From Spirochaetia bacterium (GTDB lineage: Bacteria > Spirochaetota > Spirochaetia > Treponematales > Breznakiellaceae): DNA of 14,621 bases. Made by a program: the position numbers and the translations under genes. This document shows, one piece after another, positions 1 through 6,999 of this stretch (its first letter is position 1; each line of letters begins with the position of its first letter). Location: NCBI GenBank assembly GCA_025997755.1, contig BNVA01000035.1:1-14621 (forward strand), read 5' to 3'. The notes beneath the pieces are model-generated. The model searched no databases. It saw only the letters and a program-made list of their open reading frames with translations, and had not been told where the DNA came from.

Positions 1-251
1 TCTTCCGCTTCCCCTTAAAAAGCTATGTGGTTACAAGCCCTTTCGGTATAAGGCAGAGTCCTATAAGCGGCAAAACTTCGGTTCATAACGGAATGGATCT
101 TGCCGCTCCGACCGGTACGCCTGTTTACGCAGCAAGAGACGGCACGGTAAGCGAAACCGGACAAAATTCAGTATATGGGAAATACATAATCATCTCTCAC
201 GATGGAAACTGGTCAAGCCTCTATGGTCATCTCTGGAGTTTAATTGGATAA
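1..251 (+). CDS. M23 family metallopeptidase, 3'-truncated (5' end outside window)
   Basis: The frame is open to the left edge of the window, so the start lies outside; a GTG at 27 is only internal. It reads as the core of an M23 (LytM/NlpD-type) peptidoglycan endopeptidase: a TSPFGIR motif, the first zinc motif HNGMD (HxxxD), then a GTPVYAARDGTV strand, YGKYIIISHDG and SLYGHL. In complete family members about 40-50 more residues follow, including the HLHFE motif that supplies the remaining zinc ligand. Here the protein ends four residues after LYGHLW with TAA at 249-251, and neither other forward frame downstream resembles the missing part. The product is therefore probably inactive, a non-enzymatic remnant or a pseudogene. 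The fold assignment is strong; loss of activity is inferred. It is the only + strand gene left of the riboflavin block. Confidence 0.75.
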   Translation, partial: FRFPLKSYVVTSPFGIRQSPISGKTSVHNGMDLAAPTGTPVYAARDGTVSETGQNSVYGKYIIISHDGNWSSLYGHLWSLIG

Positions 252-327
252 TTTCCGGCAGTGTGCCGCCGGTTTCCCCTTGTGCCGGACAAAAAACCGG
301 TACAACAAAAAAGATGAGAAAGTTTAG

Positions 328-403
328 CCACGAACCACACAAAAACCACGAATATTTTAATTTTTTTTGTAATTTTTTCGTGTGGTTAGTATTATTCGTG
401 GTT
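328..403. repeat. CCACGAA-type repeat cluster with two interleaved inverted repeats
   Basis: Short units CCACGAA (328-334), CCACACA (335-341) and CCACGAA (346-352) lie near each other. The same words recur inverted downstream: AACCACAC (333-340) matches GTGTGGTT (380-387), and AACCACGAATA (344-354) matches TATTCGTGGTT (393-403). The order is A, B, A', B', so the two hairpins cannot form together. A T-rich spacer (about 353-378) lies between them. It resembles degenerate dispersed intergenic repeats seen in many bacterial genomes; family membership cannot be tested here. Confidence 0.6.
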
Positions 404-431
404 GATTCTCTTATATTTTTATTAAGATGCA

Positions 432-467
432 TAAAATAAAAAAGCCAAGCATCAAGACTTGGCTTTT
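432..467 (-). terminator. Intrinsic terminator of the ferredoxin gene
   Basis: A perfect 10-bp inverted repeat, AAAAGCCAAG (440-449) and CTTGGCTTTT (458-467), has an 8-base loop. Read on the - strand it is followed by a T-rich run (complement of 432-443). It lies 22 bases past the ferredoxin stop codon. The A/T-rich flanks on both sides could let it act in both directions. Confidence 0.8.
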
Positions 468-489
468 AAAGGAAAGATAAACGCTCTAA

Positions 490-660
490 CTAGACTTCCT
501 TGATTGCTTCCGTGGGGCAGGCATCCGCGCAAGTGCCGCAGTCCTTACATTTTTTAGGATCAATCCAACGTTTGTCGTCCTTTTCGATGATTGCACTTTC
601 CGGACATTCCTCGTCGCAGGTGCCGCAATTTACACAATCGTCCGTTACCGTATAAGCCAT
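490..660 (-). CDS. 2[4Fe-4S] ferredoxin, clostridial type
   Basis: This 56-residue protein is read from ATG at 660 to TAG at 490. It has two CxxCxxCxxxCP cluster motifs: C9-C12-C15-C19-P and C38-C41-C44-C48-P. That is the signature of small bacterial ferredoxins that carry two [4Fe-4S] clusters as low-potential electron carriers in the cytoplasm. The whole protein is the two cluster modules with a short KRWIDPKK link, and the length is normal for the family. A Shine-Dalgarno-like GAGAGG lies 7 bases before the ATG, a promoter candidate lies at 691-720 and a terminator follows, so it appears to be a one-gene unit. The redox partner (for example pyruvate:ferredoxin oxidoreductase or a hydrogenase) is not in the window. 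Identification is very secure; the partner is unknown. Confidence 0.95.
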   Translation of the reverse strand: MAYTVTDDCVNCGTCDEECPESAIIEKDDKRWIDPKKCKDCGTCADACPTEAIKEV

Positions 661-690
661 ATATATACCTCTCTTGATAAAAGTTTCGCT

Positions 691-720
691 ATCCTACCAT
701 GTGCCAAATAATATGGTCAA
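691..720 (-). promoter_or_regulatory. Sigma70-type promoter candidate for the ferredoxin gene
   Basis: On the - strand, TTGACC (-35, 715-720) and TAGGAT (-10, 691-696) are separated by 18 bases. They lie 31 bases before the ferredoxin ATG, in the gap after the upstream lipoprotein gene. No start site has been measured. Confidence 0.55.
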
Positions 721-754
721 GAGATATTTTTACATTTCAGCAGTTCCCTGCAGG

Positions 755-2380
755 CTAATTAGAATACACGCCGATTATTCCTATGTCGCTCCAATGCGTA
801 GAGTAGGACGACAAGCCGCCGGATGCTTCTTCCCAGATGTTTTGTAATGCATAAGTTCTTTCGCGCGAAGTTATTCTGCCGGAAACAGCCATTTGAGAAA
901 GAATTGTTTCGTCCCGCGAAAAGGCAATATGCTGGTTGTCCATGCTTCCAAAATAAAAATCGCGGTGGTCTTCCCGCAGACTGAATGCAGGCGGCGCGGC
1001 TCCAAAACCTAAAGCCGGATCTACGGGTACGCTTCCTAAACTATCTACCCAGAATTCAACCCAATAATGAGGTATGGATTGACGTCCGTTGTCCACAAGC
1101 GCGCCTGCCGCAGGAACTGAGGGAATACCGGAGGCGCGGCACAAAGCACAGTATAACAGCGCCGCCTGATATGAGTCGGCGGTTTTTGAAAGCATTGCGT
1201 CTAACGCCCCGCCGCTTTGGGGTTCGGCAGTTATTTTAAATTGATTCAGCATTGCAAGATAAATGTCGCGGGCTTTTTGATAGGGATTTGTTGTTTTGCT
1301 TATGGAACCGGCAAATTCTTTTATTTCGGCATTGTCCGACGGTATCAATGCTGAGGGCAGCAGCCATGTTTTAACCACATTGCTTGTGCTGCGCTTAACG
1401 GATTCCGCATCAACGCTTACCGATGTTGAGTAAACATCAACAAGATAAGAAACAGAAATTTGCCTTGCAAATTTATTTTCAATTCCCGTCAGGCGAAAAA
1501 GAGATGCCCCCCTGTAATTAGGGATAAAGGCATTTACATTGCTGCTTAACAGTTCTTTGTTGATCTGCGATGCGCTGCTAAGCGGCTTAGGCATCCAGAG
1601 GTAAAGCGTGTTAGGAGTATCGGCTTTATCTACGCGTACATCGACGGAATATACAATCGAATATGTTTTTTTATTGTTAATTGTTTTTGTTCCCGGTTTT
1701 GGAGAAACTTCAAAAACAACGGCGTTACTCACAGTTGAACCGTTGTGAACTTCAATCAAACCGCTTGAGGCTCCGTCGGGAACGTATACCTTAATTTCGG
1801 ATTCTTCCCATGATTCATAATTGTTGTCCCCCGCGTTTGCGGAAATTAAAAGAGGTCTGCCGTCGTCATGCGCTTGAGATGATTTTTCTGCGCTCCAGCT
1901 AAAAAAGACGGCATTGTTATCTTCTTTTTTTCCAAAGCCGTTTCCGCTTATGGTTATAAGTTGTCCTATTGCCGCAGAGGAAGGGCTAATCTGACGTATA
2001 ACGGGGTTGTTGTTTGCCGTCTTGCCGGAAAACTCAGGCATGGCATCTTTTATGGAAAAAAGCACGGGGTTGCTTTTTTGATTTTCTTTATTAACGTAAA
2101 TCAAACCGGATTCGCCAAAGTCCGGCACAACAACTACTATCGCGTTATCAGACCATTTTCTGTATGATGATCGTGTAGGGATAACGCCGCCTATTGTTAC
2201 AAATGATTCATCCTGAACATCGCCAAAATCCTCGCCCATAATTGTCAGTATTTGACCGGTCATCCCTATATGCGGATCGATAGCGGTGATATGAGGTTTT
2301 GCCCCGGAACAGGACATCAACGAACAGACCGTAAACATAGATGCAAAAACAAAAAGTAAAATCGTATGTGTACTGCGCAT
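755..2380 (-). CDS. Lipoprotein with two IPT/TIG domains and a transglutaminase-like domain
   Basis: The ATG at 2380 gives a 541-residue protein opening with a clean signal peptide (hydrophobic LLFVFASMFTV) and a lipobox LMSC with Cys24, so it should be a lipid-anchored envelope protein. A TTG at 2407 would add nine residues and cannot be excluded; neither start has a good Shine-Dalgarno. Two IPT/TIG Ig-like domains follow (about 28-110 and 126-227), each with the typical 'ItPs.G..GqlitI.G..FG' opening. A beta-rich linker (about 240-340) leads to a transglutaminase-like core (about 353-456) containing ALCRASGIPS, HYWVEFWV and PVDPALG. The His (H438) and Asp (D454) of the usual triad are present, but the position of the catalytic Cys is a Ser (S403, codon TCA at 1172-1174). 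It may be non-catalytic, for example binding or cross-bridging in the envelope. It follows the CheY-like gene by 31 bases. The fold call is good; the role is unknown. Confidence 0.82.
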   Translation of the reverse strand: MRSTHTILLFVFASMFTVCSLMSCSGAKPHITAIDPHIGMTGQILTIMGEDFGDVQDESFVTIGGVIPTRSSYRKWSDNAIVVVVPDFGESGLIYVNKENQKSNPVLFSIKDAMPEFSGKTANNNPVIRQISPSSAAIGQLITISGNGFGKKEDNNAVFFSWSAEKSSQAHDDGRPLLISANAGDNNYESWEESEIKVYVPDGASSGLIEVHNGSTVSNAVVFEVSPKPGTKTINNKKTYSIVYSVDVRVDKADTPNTLYLWMPKPLSSASQINKELLSSNVNAFIPNYRGASLFRLTGIENKFARQISVSYLVDVYSTSVSVDAESVKRSTSNVVKTWLLPSALIPSDNAEIKEFAGSISKTTNPYQKARDIYLAMLNQFKITAEPQSGGALDAMLSKTADSYQAALLYCALCRASGIPSVPAAGALVDNGRQSIPHYWVEFWVDSLGSVPVDPALGFGAAPPAFSLREDHRDFYFGSMDNQHIAFSRDETILSQMAVSGRITSRERTYALQNIWEEASGGLSSYSTHWSDIGIIGVYSN

Positions 2381-2411
2381 ATTATTAAAAGTCAACAAGT
2401 TAGTCAATTTG

Positions 2412-2882
2412 TTATTTCAGTTCGGCTTCAATAAACGCAACCAGACGGGACAGCACCTTTTCACGATCAAGCGGTTTGACAATAAAGCCTTTAGCGCCCA
2501 TCAACATGGCTTTTCTCACGGCATCTTCTTTTCCAAGAGCGCTTATCATAATTACATTGGCGTTGCTGTCAAATTTAAGAATCTCTCCCAATGCGGAAAT
2601 GCCATCCATAAGTGGCATTGTTATATCCATGGTAACAAGATCGATATTGGGGTATAGCTCTTTGTAGCGCAACATAGCCTCATTTCCATTGTTTGCAGTA
2701 CCTGCCAGTGCAAAACCTGCCGAAGCTAAAATTTTTGTAAGCTGTTTTACAATGAATATAGAGTCATCAACGATCAATACCCGATACCCTGTTCCTTCAG
2801 GTTTTCGTCCTTCCGGCTCTTTGCTCCTATAACTGGTATCTCCAAGAATTTTTAGTGCCAGCTTTTCATCTTCAGTCGTCAT
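2412..2882 (-). CDS. CheY-like single-domain response regulator
   Basis: A 156-residue protein with one receiver domain (about 32-154). The key residues are intact: acidic pair D39/D40 in VLIVDDS, phospho-acceptor D86 in TMDITMP, Ser114 in MISALG and Lys136 in IVKPLD. There is no DNA-binding or enzymatic output domain, so it must act by binding a partner after phosphorylation, as CheY or Spo0F-type proteins do. The first 31 residues (rich in E, K and G, with EPEGRKPEG) extend beyond a minimal receiver and look flexible. It lies 70 bases after the PII-like gene and 31 bases before the lipoprotein ATG, in the same orientation. No cognate kinase is adjacent; the hybrid kinase about 6.4 kb away is only one possibility. 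The Shine-Dalgarno is weak. Domain identity is certain; the pathway is unknown. Confidence 0.92.
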   Translation of the reverse strand: MTTEDEKLALKILGDTSYRSKEPEGRKPEGTGYRVLIVDDSIFIVKQLTKILASAGFALAGTANNGNEAMLRYKELYPNIDLVTMDITMPLMDGISALGEILKFDSNANVIMISALGKEDAVRKAMLMGAKGFIVKPLDREKVLSRLVAFIEAELK

Positions 2883-2952
2883 GCTGTTATTCTAATTCTT
2901 TTCAGGGATATTATTCAAGTTTTAGTTAAATGCCCCACAGGCAGTTTTCTAA

Positions 2953-3675
2953 CTACGATAGGGCATTCAAGCTCATCACTTGATCTACCGGCAATGCGAA
3001 AATCACACCGGCGGCTTTTGAGGAAGCGCCAAAATCTGCGCTTACCGCCTGCATGATGGGGGCGCTTTTATCTTTATCCGCCAGAATAATGATCATTTCT
3101 TTTTCATCCTGTACAGAAATCTTAAAGAACTTTTTCATGATCTCCTGCGAAATACCGCGCGCGTTGATTACTGTGCCGCCGCGCGCCCCTGCCTTGCGGG
3201 CTTCCGCCATAAAGGCATCACTATTTCCTCTGTTTAATATAGAGATTATCATCTCGTTTTTTACTTCAATACCTTTCATCGCCTTATCCTCCTCCGGTTG
3301 ATTTTCCTGTTTTGACTGCTCTATGCTCTCCTCGAACATATTAAAAATACGTGCGCTTACGCCGCCTAGCGGTATCGAAAAGGCGATACCTGCGCCGACA
3401 CTTCTTGCCCCAAGTGTATGCCGAACTGTCTGAATAATGCGCGGCGTCTCAGTGCTCTGCACAAGGCTTATGAACACGGCTTTTTCTGTCGCGCCTATGC
3501 CCAAAAGATCGATTATTTCCGAGCTTGCAGTACCTGAACCTTTGCTTACAAAACTTAACAGACAGTTTTCTTTGGAAAAAACCTCAGACACCACTTTTAA
3601 TTTATCCCAATCTAAAATGAGTAAAAGCGCTTTCAAACGAATCCGATCTTCTGTTGCCGTTATTGTTTTAGCCAT
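2953..3675 (-). CDS. Tandem PII-like protein (two PII-type domains)
   Basis: The start is ATG at 3675 because AGGAGG (3685-3690) sits 9 bases upstream; an in-frame ATG at 3699 lacks that support. The 240-residue protein holds two related PII-like ferredoxin-fold units, about 13-111 and 138-234, joined by a charged linker rich in Glu, Gln and Lys. Each ends with a matching motif (GAGIAFSIPLGGV and AAGVIFALPVDQV). The second unit carries GARGGTVINARGI, close to the GA.GaTv..arG motif of PII proteins. The T-loop Tyr motif used for uridylylation in GlnB/GlnK is absent. PII proteins read nucleotides and metabolites and gate membrane transporters. The gene overlaps the upstream DUF1538 gene by 8 bases, so its partner is most likely that membrane protein. 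No nitrogen-metabolism gene is nearby. The fold is well supported; ligand and partner are inferred. Confidence 0.85.
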   Translation of the reverse strand: MAKTITATEDRIRLKALLLILDWDKLKVVSEVFSKENCLLSFVSKGSGTASSEIIDLLGIGATEKAVFISLVQSTETPRIIQTVRHTLGARSVGAGIAFSIPLGGVSARIFNMFEESIEQSKQENQPEEDKAMKGIEVKNEMIISILNRGNSDAFMAEARKAGARGGTVINARGISQEIMKKFFKISVQDEKEMIIILADKDKSAPIMQAVSADFGASSKAAGVIFALPVDQVMSLNALS

Positions 3676-5254
3676 AGAAATAAGCCTCCTCGAATACAAT
3701 CACATCGCTCTCGCTCACGCTGGTTTCCGTAGTATCTGCCGTAGCAAATTGTTTACGGTAGATTAGTCCTAAAAACTGGACAACGACCAATGGCGTCATC
3801 GCCACCATAGCCACAATGCCAAACGCATCGTCCATGTGTCCGGCTGACGCACAAACGCCGATGGCAAAGGGCAATAGGAATGTGCTTGTCATGGGCCCGG
3901 AACATACGCCGCCTGAGTCAAAGGCTATACCGGTAAAAATCGGCGGAACAAAAAATGTAAGTACAAGTGCAAATACATAGCCGGGAACTAGAATGTATAA
4001 AATGCTGATGTTAAAAAGTATACGCACCATAGCGATGCCCAGAGCCAGCGACATACCGATAGCAAGCGCCTTTGCCATAACTTTTTGGGTGATAGCGCCC
4101 TGCGATACATCTTCAACCTGCTTGTTTAAAACGTGTACGGCGGGTTCGGCGGCGACAATGAAGTAGCCGATGATCATAGCAAGAGGTATCAGCAGCCACT
4201 TGGATTCAAAAGGCAGCCAAGCGATAAGCGGCGACGCGCCAAGATCGCTGCCAAATAGGCTTCCCACAGGAATAAAGCCTACATCCACGCCGGTAAGGAA
4301 TACCACTAGTCCTATAAATGTGTAGATAAAGCCTATTATTATCCTTGCAAGCTGACGCCTGTGGAAACGCCGCGTAATCAACTGGAATACGAAAAAGAAC
4401 ACAAGTATTGCAGCCAATGCCGTTCCCACATCTTTTATTGTTGAGGGGAATTCCTCGACAAATGCCTTTATCACATCGCGGTCTGTGTAACTTGCAATAG
4501 CGGCTATCTTTTCTTTTTCCAAGCTATTCGCCGGTACATCGAAGATTTGCAGTGCCACGCCGAGTATCATTACCGACAGTATAGGGCCTATGCTGCACAG
4601 TGCAACAAAACCGAAGCTGTCGCTCTTGGCGCTTTTATCGCCGCGAAGGGATGCGACACCAACACACATTGCCAGCATAAACGGAACTGTAATCGGACCG
4701 GTGGTTACGCCGCCTGAGTCGAAGGAAACGGGGACAAATGCCGTATTACCATTGCTCACCATGTAGAAGGCAAGAGCGAAGGTGACGGCATAGAAAAACA
4801 ACAGGAAGAAGCGCAGCGGCACTCCGATAATTACACGCAATACCGCTACTGCCATAAAAATGCCGACTCCCAAACCTACCGTAACAATTAGTGCCCAAAT
4901 GGACTGCCCTTTTTCTGCAAGCGCATCGGCAAGCTGTAATGCCAACACCATCAGGTCAGGCTCTGCAATGGTTATGATAACGCCCATCAAAAAGCTAATG
5001 CCCAGCGCCAATAGAATGTTCTGTCCTTTTGTCAACTGCGCTCCGATACCTTCGCCCATCGGCATCATTGCCATATCGGCGCCTAGGGTAAAGAACCCCA
5101 TACCGATGATGAGCAGCGCCGCGCCAACCATAAACATTACAATAATGCCTGCGGACATAGGCACAAAGATAATGCTTGCGATGATCACTATCGTTGTGAT
5201 TGGAAGCACTGATGAAAATGCCTCTTTAATCTTTTCTTGTAAAACTTTGTTCAT
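3668..5254 (-). CDS. DUF1538 family multi-pass membrane protein (two DUF1538 halves)
   Basis: A 528-residue, very hydrophobic inner-membrane protein with many membrane segments, a charged middle part (about 245-300) and a short hydrophilic tail (about 501-528). The sequence is a tandem duplication. The first half has GADMAMMPMGEGIG (58-71), AEP (97-99) and FDSGGVTTGP (178-187). The second half has GVDVGFIPVGSLFG (322-335), AEP (369-371) and FDSGGVCSGP (445-454). The offset is about 265-272 residues. Conserved polar motifs inside the membrane are typical of transporters or channels. I recognise this as the DUF1538 family, whose substrate I do not know. A GGAGG lies 4 bases before the ATG. It starts 27 bases after ribH with no terminator seen between, and overlaps the PII-like gene by 8 bases. 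Membrane nature and repeat are seen; a transport role is inferred. Confidence 0.85.
   Translation of the reverse strand: MNKVLQEKIKEAFSSVLPITTIVIIASIIFVPMSAGIIVMFMVGAALLIIGMGFFTLGADMAMMPMGEGIGAQLTKGQNILLALGISFLMGVIITIAEPDLMVLALQLADALAEKGQSIWALIVTVGLGVGIFMAVAVLRVIIGVPLRFFLLFFYAVTFALAFYMVSNGNTAFVPVSFDSGGVTTGPITVPFMLAMCVGVASLRGDKSAKSDSFGFVALCSIGPILSVMILGVALQIFDVPANSLEKEKIAAIASYTDRDVIKAFVEEFPSTIKDVGTALAAILVFFFVFQLITRRFHRRQLARIIIGFIYTFIGLVVFLTGVDVGFIPVGSLFGSDLGASPLIAWLPFESKWLLIPLAMIIGYFIVAAEPAVHVLNKQVEDVSQGAITQKVMAKALAIGMSLALGIAMVRILFNISILYILVPGYVFALVLTFFVPPIFTGIAFDSGGVCSGPMTSTFLLPFAIGVCASAGHMDDAFGIVAMVAMTPLVVVQFLGLIYRKQFATADTTETSVSESDVIVFEEAYFYG
3685..3690 (-). promoter_or_regulatory. Ribosome binding site that fixes the PII-like start
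   Basis: A perfect AGGAGG on the - strand, 9 bases before ATG 3675, lies inside the coding end of the DUF1538 gene. It favours 3675 over the in-frame ATG at 3699 and suggests translational coupling of the two overlapping genes. Confidence 0.8.
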
Positions 5255-5281
5255 CCTACCTCCAATACTTTAGTTATAACC

Positions 5282-5749
5282 TTAGCCTATGTTTTTAAAT
5301 AGCTCCGCCATTTCCAAAGCGGAGACCATGGCATCCCAGCCCCTGTTCCCCGCCTTGGTTCCCGCCCGTTCCACCGCCTGCTCAATTGTGTCCGTAGTCA
5401 AGACCCCGTAGATCACCGGCACCCCCGATGCCATTGACGCTTGGGCGATCCCTTTGGAGGTCTCGGCGGCTACATAGTCAAAGTGAGGGGTCGAGCCACG
5501 TATAACCGCACCCATGCAGATCACCGCGTCGTATCGCCCCTGTTTAGCCAGCTTCGCCGCAGTCAGTGGAATCTCGAAGGCTCCGGGCACCCTTACCACC
5601 GTCAGATCTTCCTCTACGCCGCCGTGGCGGGCAAAGCAATCCAATGCCCCGTCCAACAGACGCGCAGTGATAAAATCGTTAAACCGGCTCACCACCAGGG
5701 CGAACCGTTTACCCGTTCCGTTCAACGTACCAATAATTTCTTTATACAT
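5282..5749 (-). CDS. ribH: 6,7-dimethyl-8-ribityllumazine synthase
   Basis: A 155-residue protein of normal length for lumazine synthase. It condenses 5-amino-6-ribitylamino-uracil with 3,4-dihydroxy-2-butanone 4-phosphate to give 6,7-dimethyl-8-ribityllumazine, the penultimate riboflavin step. Visible family motifs are SRFND (21-25) at the pyrimidine site, PGAFEIP (55-61), [14 protein letters not shown] (80-93, with catalytic His89) and GVLTTDT (115-121). The enzyme normally forms pentamers or 60-mer shells. Start ATG at 5749 has AGGAG 6 bases upstream. It lies 11 bases after the ribBA stop and is the last clear riboflavin gene of the operon. The identification is secure. Confidence 0.97.
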   Translation of the reverse strand: MYKEIIGTLNGTGKRFALVVSRFNDFITARLLDGALDCFARHGGVEEDLTVVRVPGAFEIPLTAAKLAKQGRYDAVICMGAVIRGSTPHFDYVAAETSKGIAQASMASGVPVIYGVLTTDTIEQAVERAGTKAGNRGWDAMVSALEMAELFKNIG

Positions 5750-5760
5750 ACTGTACTCCT

Positions 5761-6990
5761 CTATACATATTCTAAATGATGTCCGAACCGGACCTTTTTC
5801 GCTTTTAGATAGCTTCTGTTTTCTTCCCCCGGGCGGACTTCCACAGGCACCCTCGCTTTAATGGTGATCCCCGCCGCACTCAGGGCATCTACCTTGGCGG
5901 GGTTGTTGGTCATAAGACGTATCCCCGATATGCACAGGTCTCGCAGTATCGCTGCTGCAACGGCGTAGTCCCGCTCGTCCGGCCCATGCCCCAGTTCAAT
6001 GTTGGCGTCCACCGTGTCCATCCCCGTATCCTGCAGGGCGTATGCACGAATCTTTTCAGTAAGCCCAATTCCCCTGCCTTCCTGCCGCAGATAGATCACC
6101 GCTCCCCCCTCCGTTGCAACCCGCCGCAGTGATTCCGCCAGTTGTGCGCCGCAGTCGCAACGCATCGAAAGAAGCACTTCACCGGTAAGACATTCAGAGT
6201 GAACCCGCACTAGGGCATCCTCTGCCTTAAATGGCTTTTCCGAAACCAAAGCCATGTGCGGCTGTTGGGGACATCCCGGGTTATCGTAGAGGATCATACG
6301 GAAGTTCCCCGCCTGACTTGGCAGCCGGCTTTCCGTAAGCCTAACCGCCGACAAGACCGCCGGTTTTACCGGCATGGGATCGTGTTCCTGCCGCCAGCGA
6401 ACCAAACTTTCCACAGTAATCAGTTTTAAGCCGTGCAGTTTTACAAAAGCCTCCAGTTGGGGGAGCCGCGCCATCCTCCCGTCGTCGGCTATGATCTCGC
6501 ACAGTATCCCTGAGGGGGTAAACCCCGCAAGCCGTGCCAGATCCGCCGCCGCCTCGGTGTGACCGTTCCGAACAAGAACACCTCCGTCACGGGCGATCAG
6601 CGGAAAGATGTGCCCCGGTCTCAATAAGTCTGAGGGCTTCGCGGCGGGATCAACCATGGTCCTGATGGTGGCAGCCCGATCAAAGGCCGATATTCCCGTG
6701 GAGGTACACGCCGCGTCCACGCTCACCGTAAAAGCGGTGGTATTTGCAGAGGTGTTCTCTGCCGCCATGGGCGGCAGGCACAGTTCCGCTGCCCTCTCCC
6801 GTGTAATGGACTGGCAGATTAGCCCCTTGCCGTAAATGCTCATAAAGTTCACCGCATCGGGGCTGACCTTTTCCGCCGCCATAACAAGGTCGCCCTCGTT
6901 CTCACGGCCCTCGTCATCGGTAACCACTACCATCTTCCCCCGCCGTATTTCCTCCACCGCATCCTCAACATTCGTAAAAATAGTATTCAT
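5761..6990 (-). CDS. ribBA: Bifunctional DHBP synthase / GTP cyclohydrolase II
   Basis: A 409-residue fusion that makes both riboflavin precursors. The N-terminal RibB part (about 1-200) turns ribulose 5-phosphate into 3,4-dihydroxy-2-butanone 4-phosphate; it shows [11 protein letters not shown] (25-35, metal and substrate acids), [16 protein letters not shown] (94-109) and RPGHIFPL with GHTEAA (142-147). The C-terminal RibA part (about 208-400) opens GTP; it shows the zinc cysteines C267, C278 and C280 in HSECLTG and MRCDCGAQ, then [10 protein letters not shown] (301-310), [14 protein letters not shown] (329-342) and MTNNPAK (360-366). Both halves look intact. ATG at 6990 has AGGA a few bases upstream. 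It lies 9 bases after the ribE stop and 11 bases before the ribH start, so it belongs to one operon. Very secure. Confidence 0.97.
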   Translation of the reverse strand: MNTIFTNVEDAVEEIRRGKMVVVTDDEGRENEGDLVMAAEKVSPDAVNFMSIYGKGLICQSITRERAAELCLPPMAAENTSANTTAFTVSVDAACTSTGISAFDRAATIRTMVDPAAKPSDLLRPGHIFPLIARDGGVLVRNGHTEAAADLARLAGFTPSGILCEIIADDGRMARLPQLEAFVKLHGLKLITVESLVRWRQEHDPMPVKPAVLSAVRLTESRLPSQAGNFRMILYDNPGCPQQPHMALVSEKPFKAEDALVRVHSECLTGEVLLSMRCDCGAQLAESLRRVATEGGAVIYLRQEGRGIGLTEKIRAYALQDTGMDTVDANIELGHGPDERDYAVAAAILRDLCISGIRLMTNNPAKVDALSAAGITIKARVPVEVRPGEENRSYLKAKKVRFGHHLEYV

Positions 6991-6999
6991 GCTAAATCC

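Noticed and set aside
328..403. The repeat cluster as a CRISPR array
   Set aside because: The units are only 7-11 bases, inverted and without regular spacers.
190..432. An 80-codon - strand open frame over the M23 end and the repeat cluster
   Set aside because: It translates the CCACGAA repeats into low-complexity sequence, has no family likeness and crosses a real gene end.
2883..2952. A terminator after the PII-like gene (TGCC/GGCA hairpin) and a promoter for the receiver gene
   Set aside because: The stem is only 4 bp with a weak T-run, and TAATAT has no fitting -35, so neither is supported.
4860..5273. A 137-codon + strand open frame opposite the DUF1538 gene
   Set aside because: It is a shadow of a strongly hydrophobic coding sequence and shows no independent motif.
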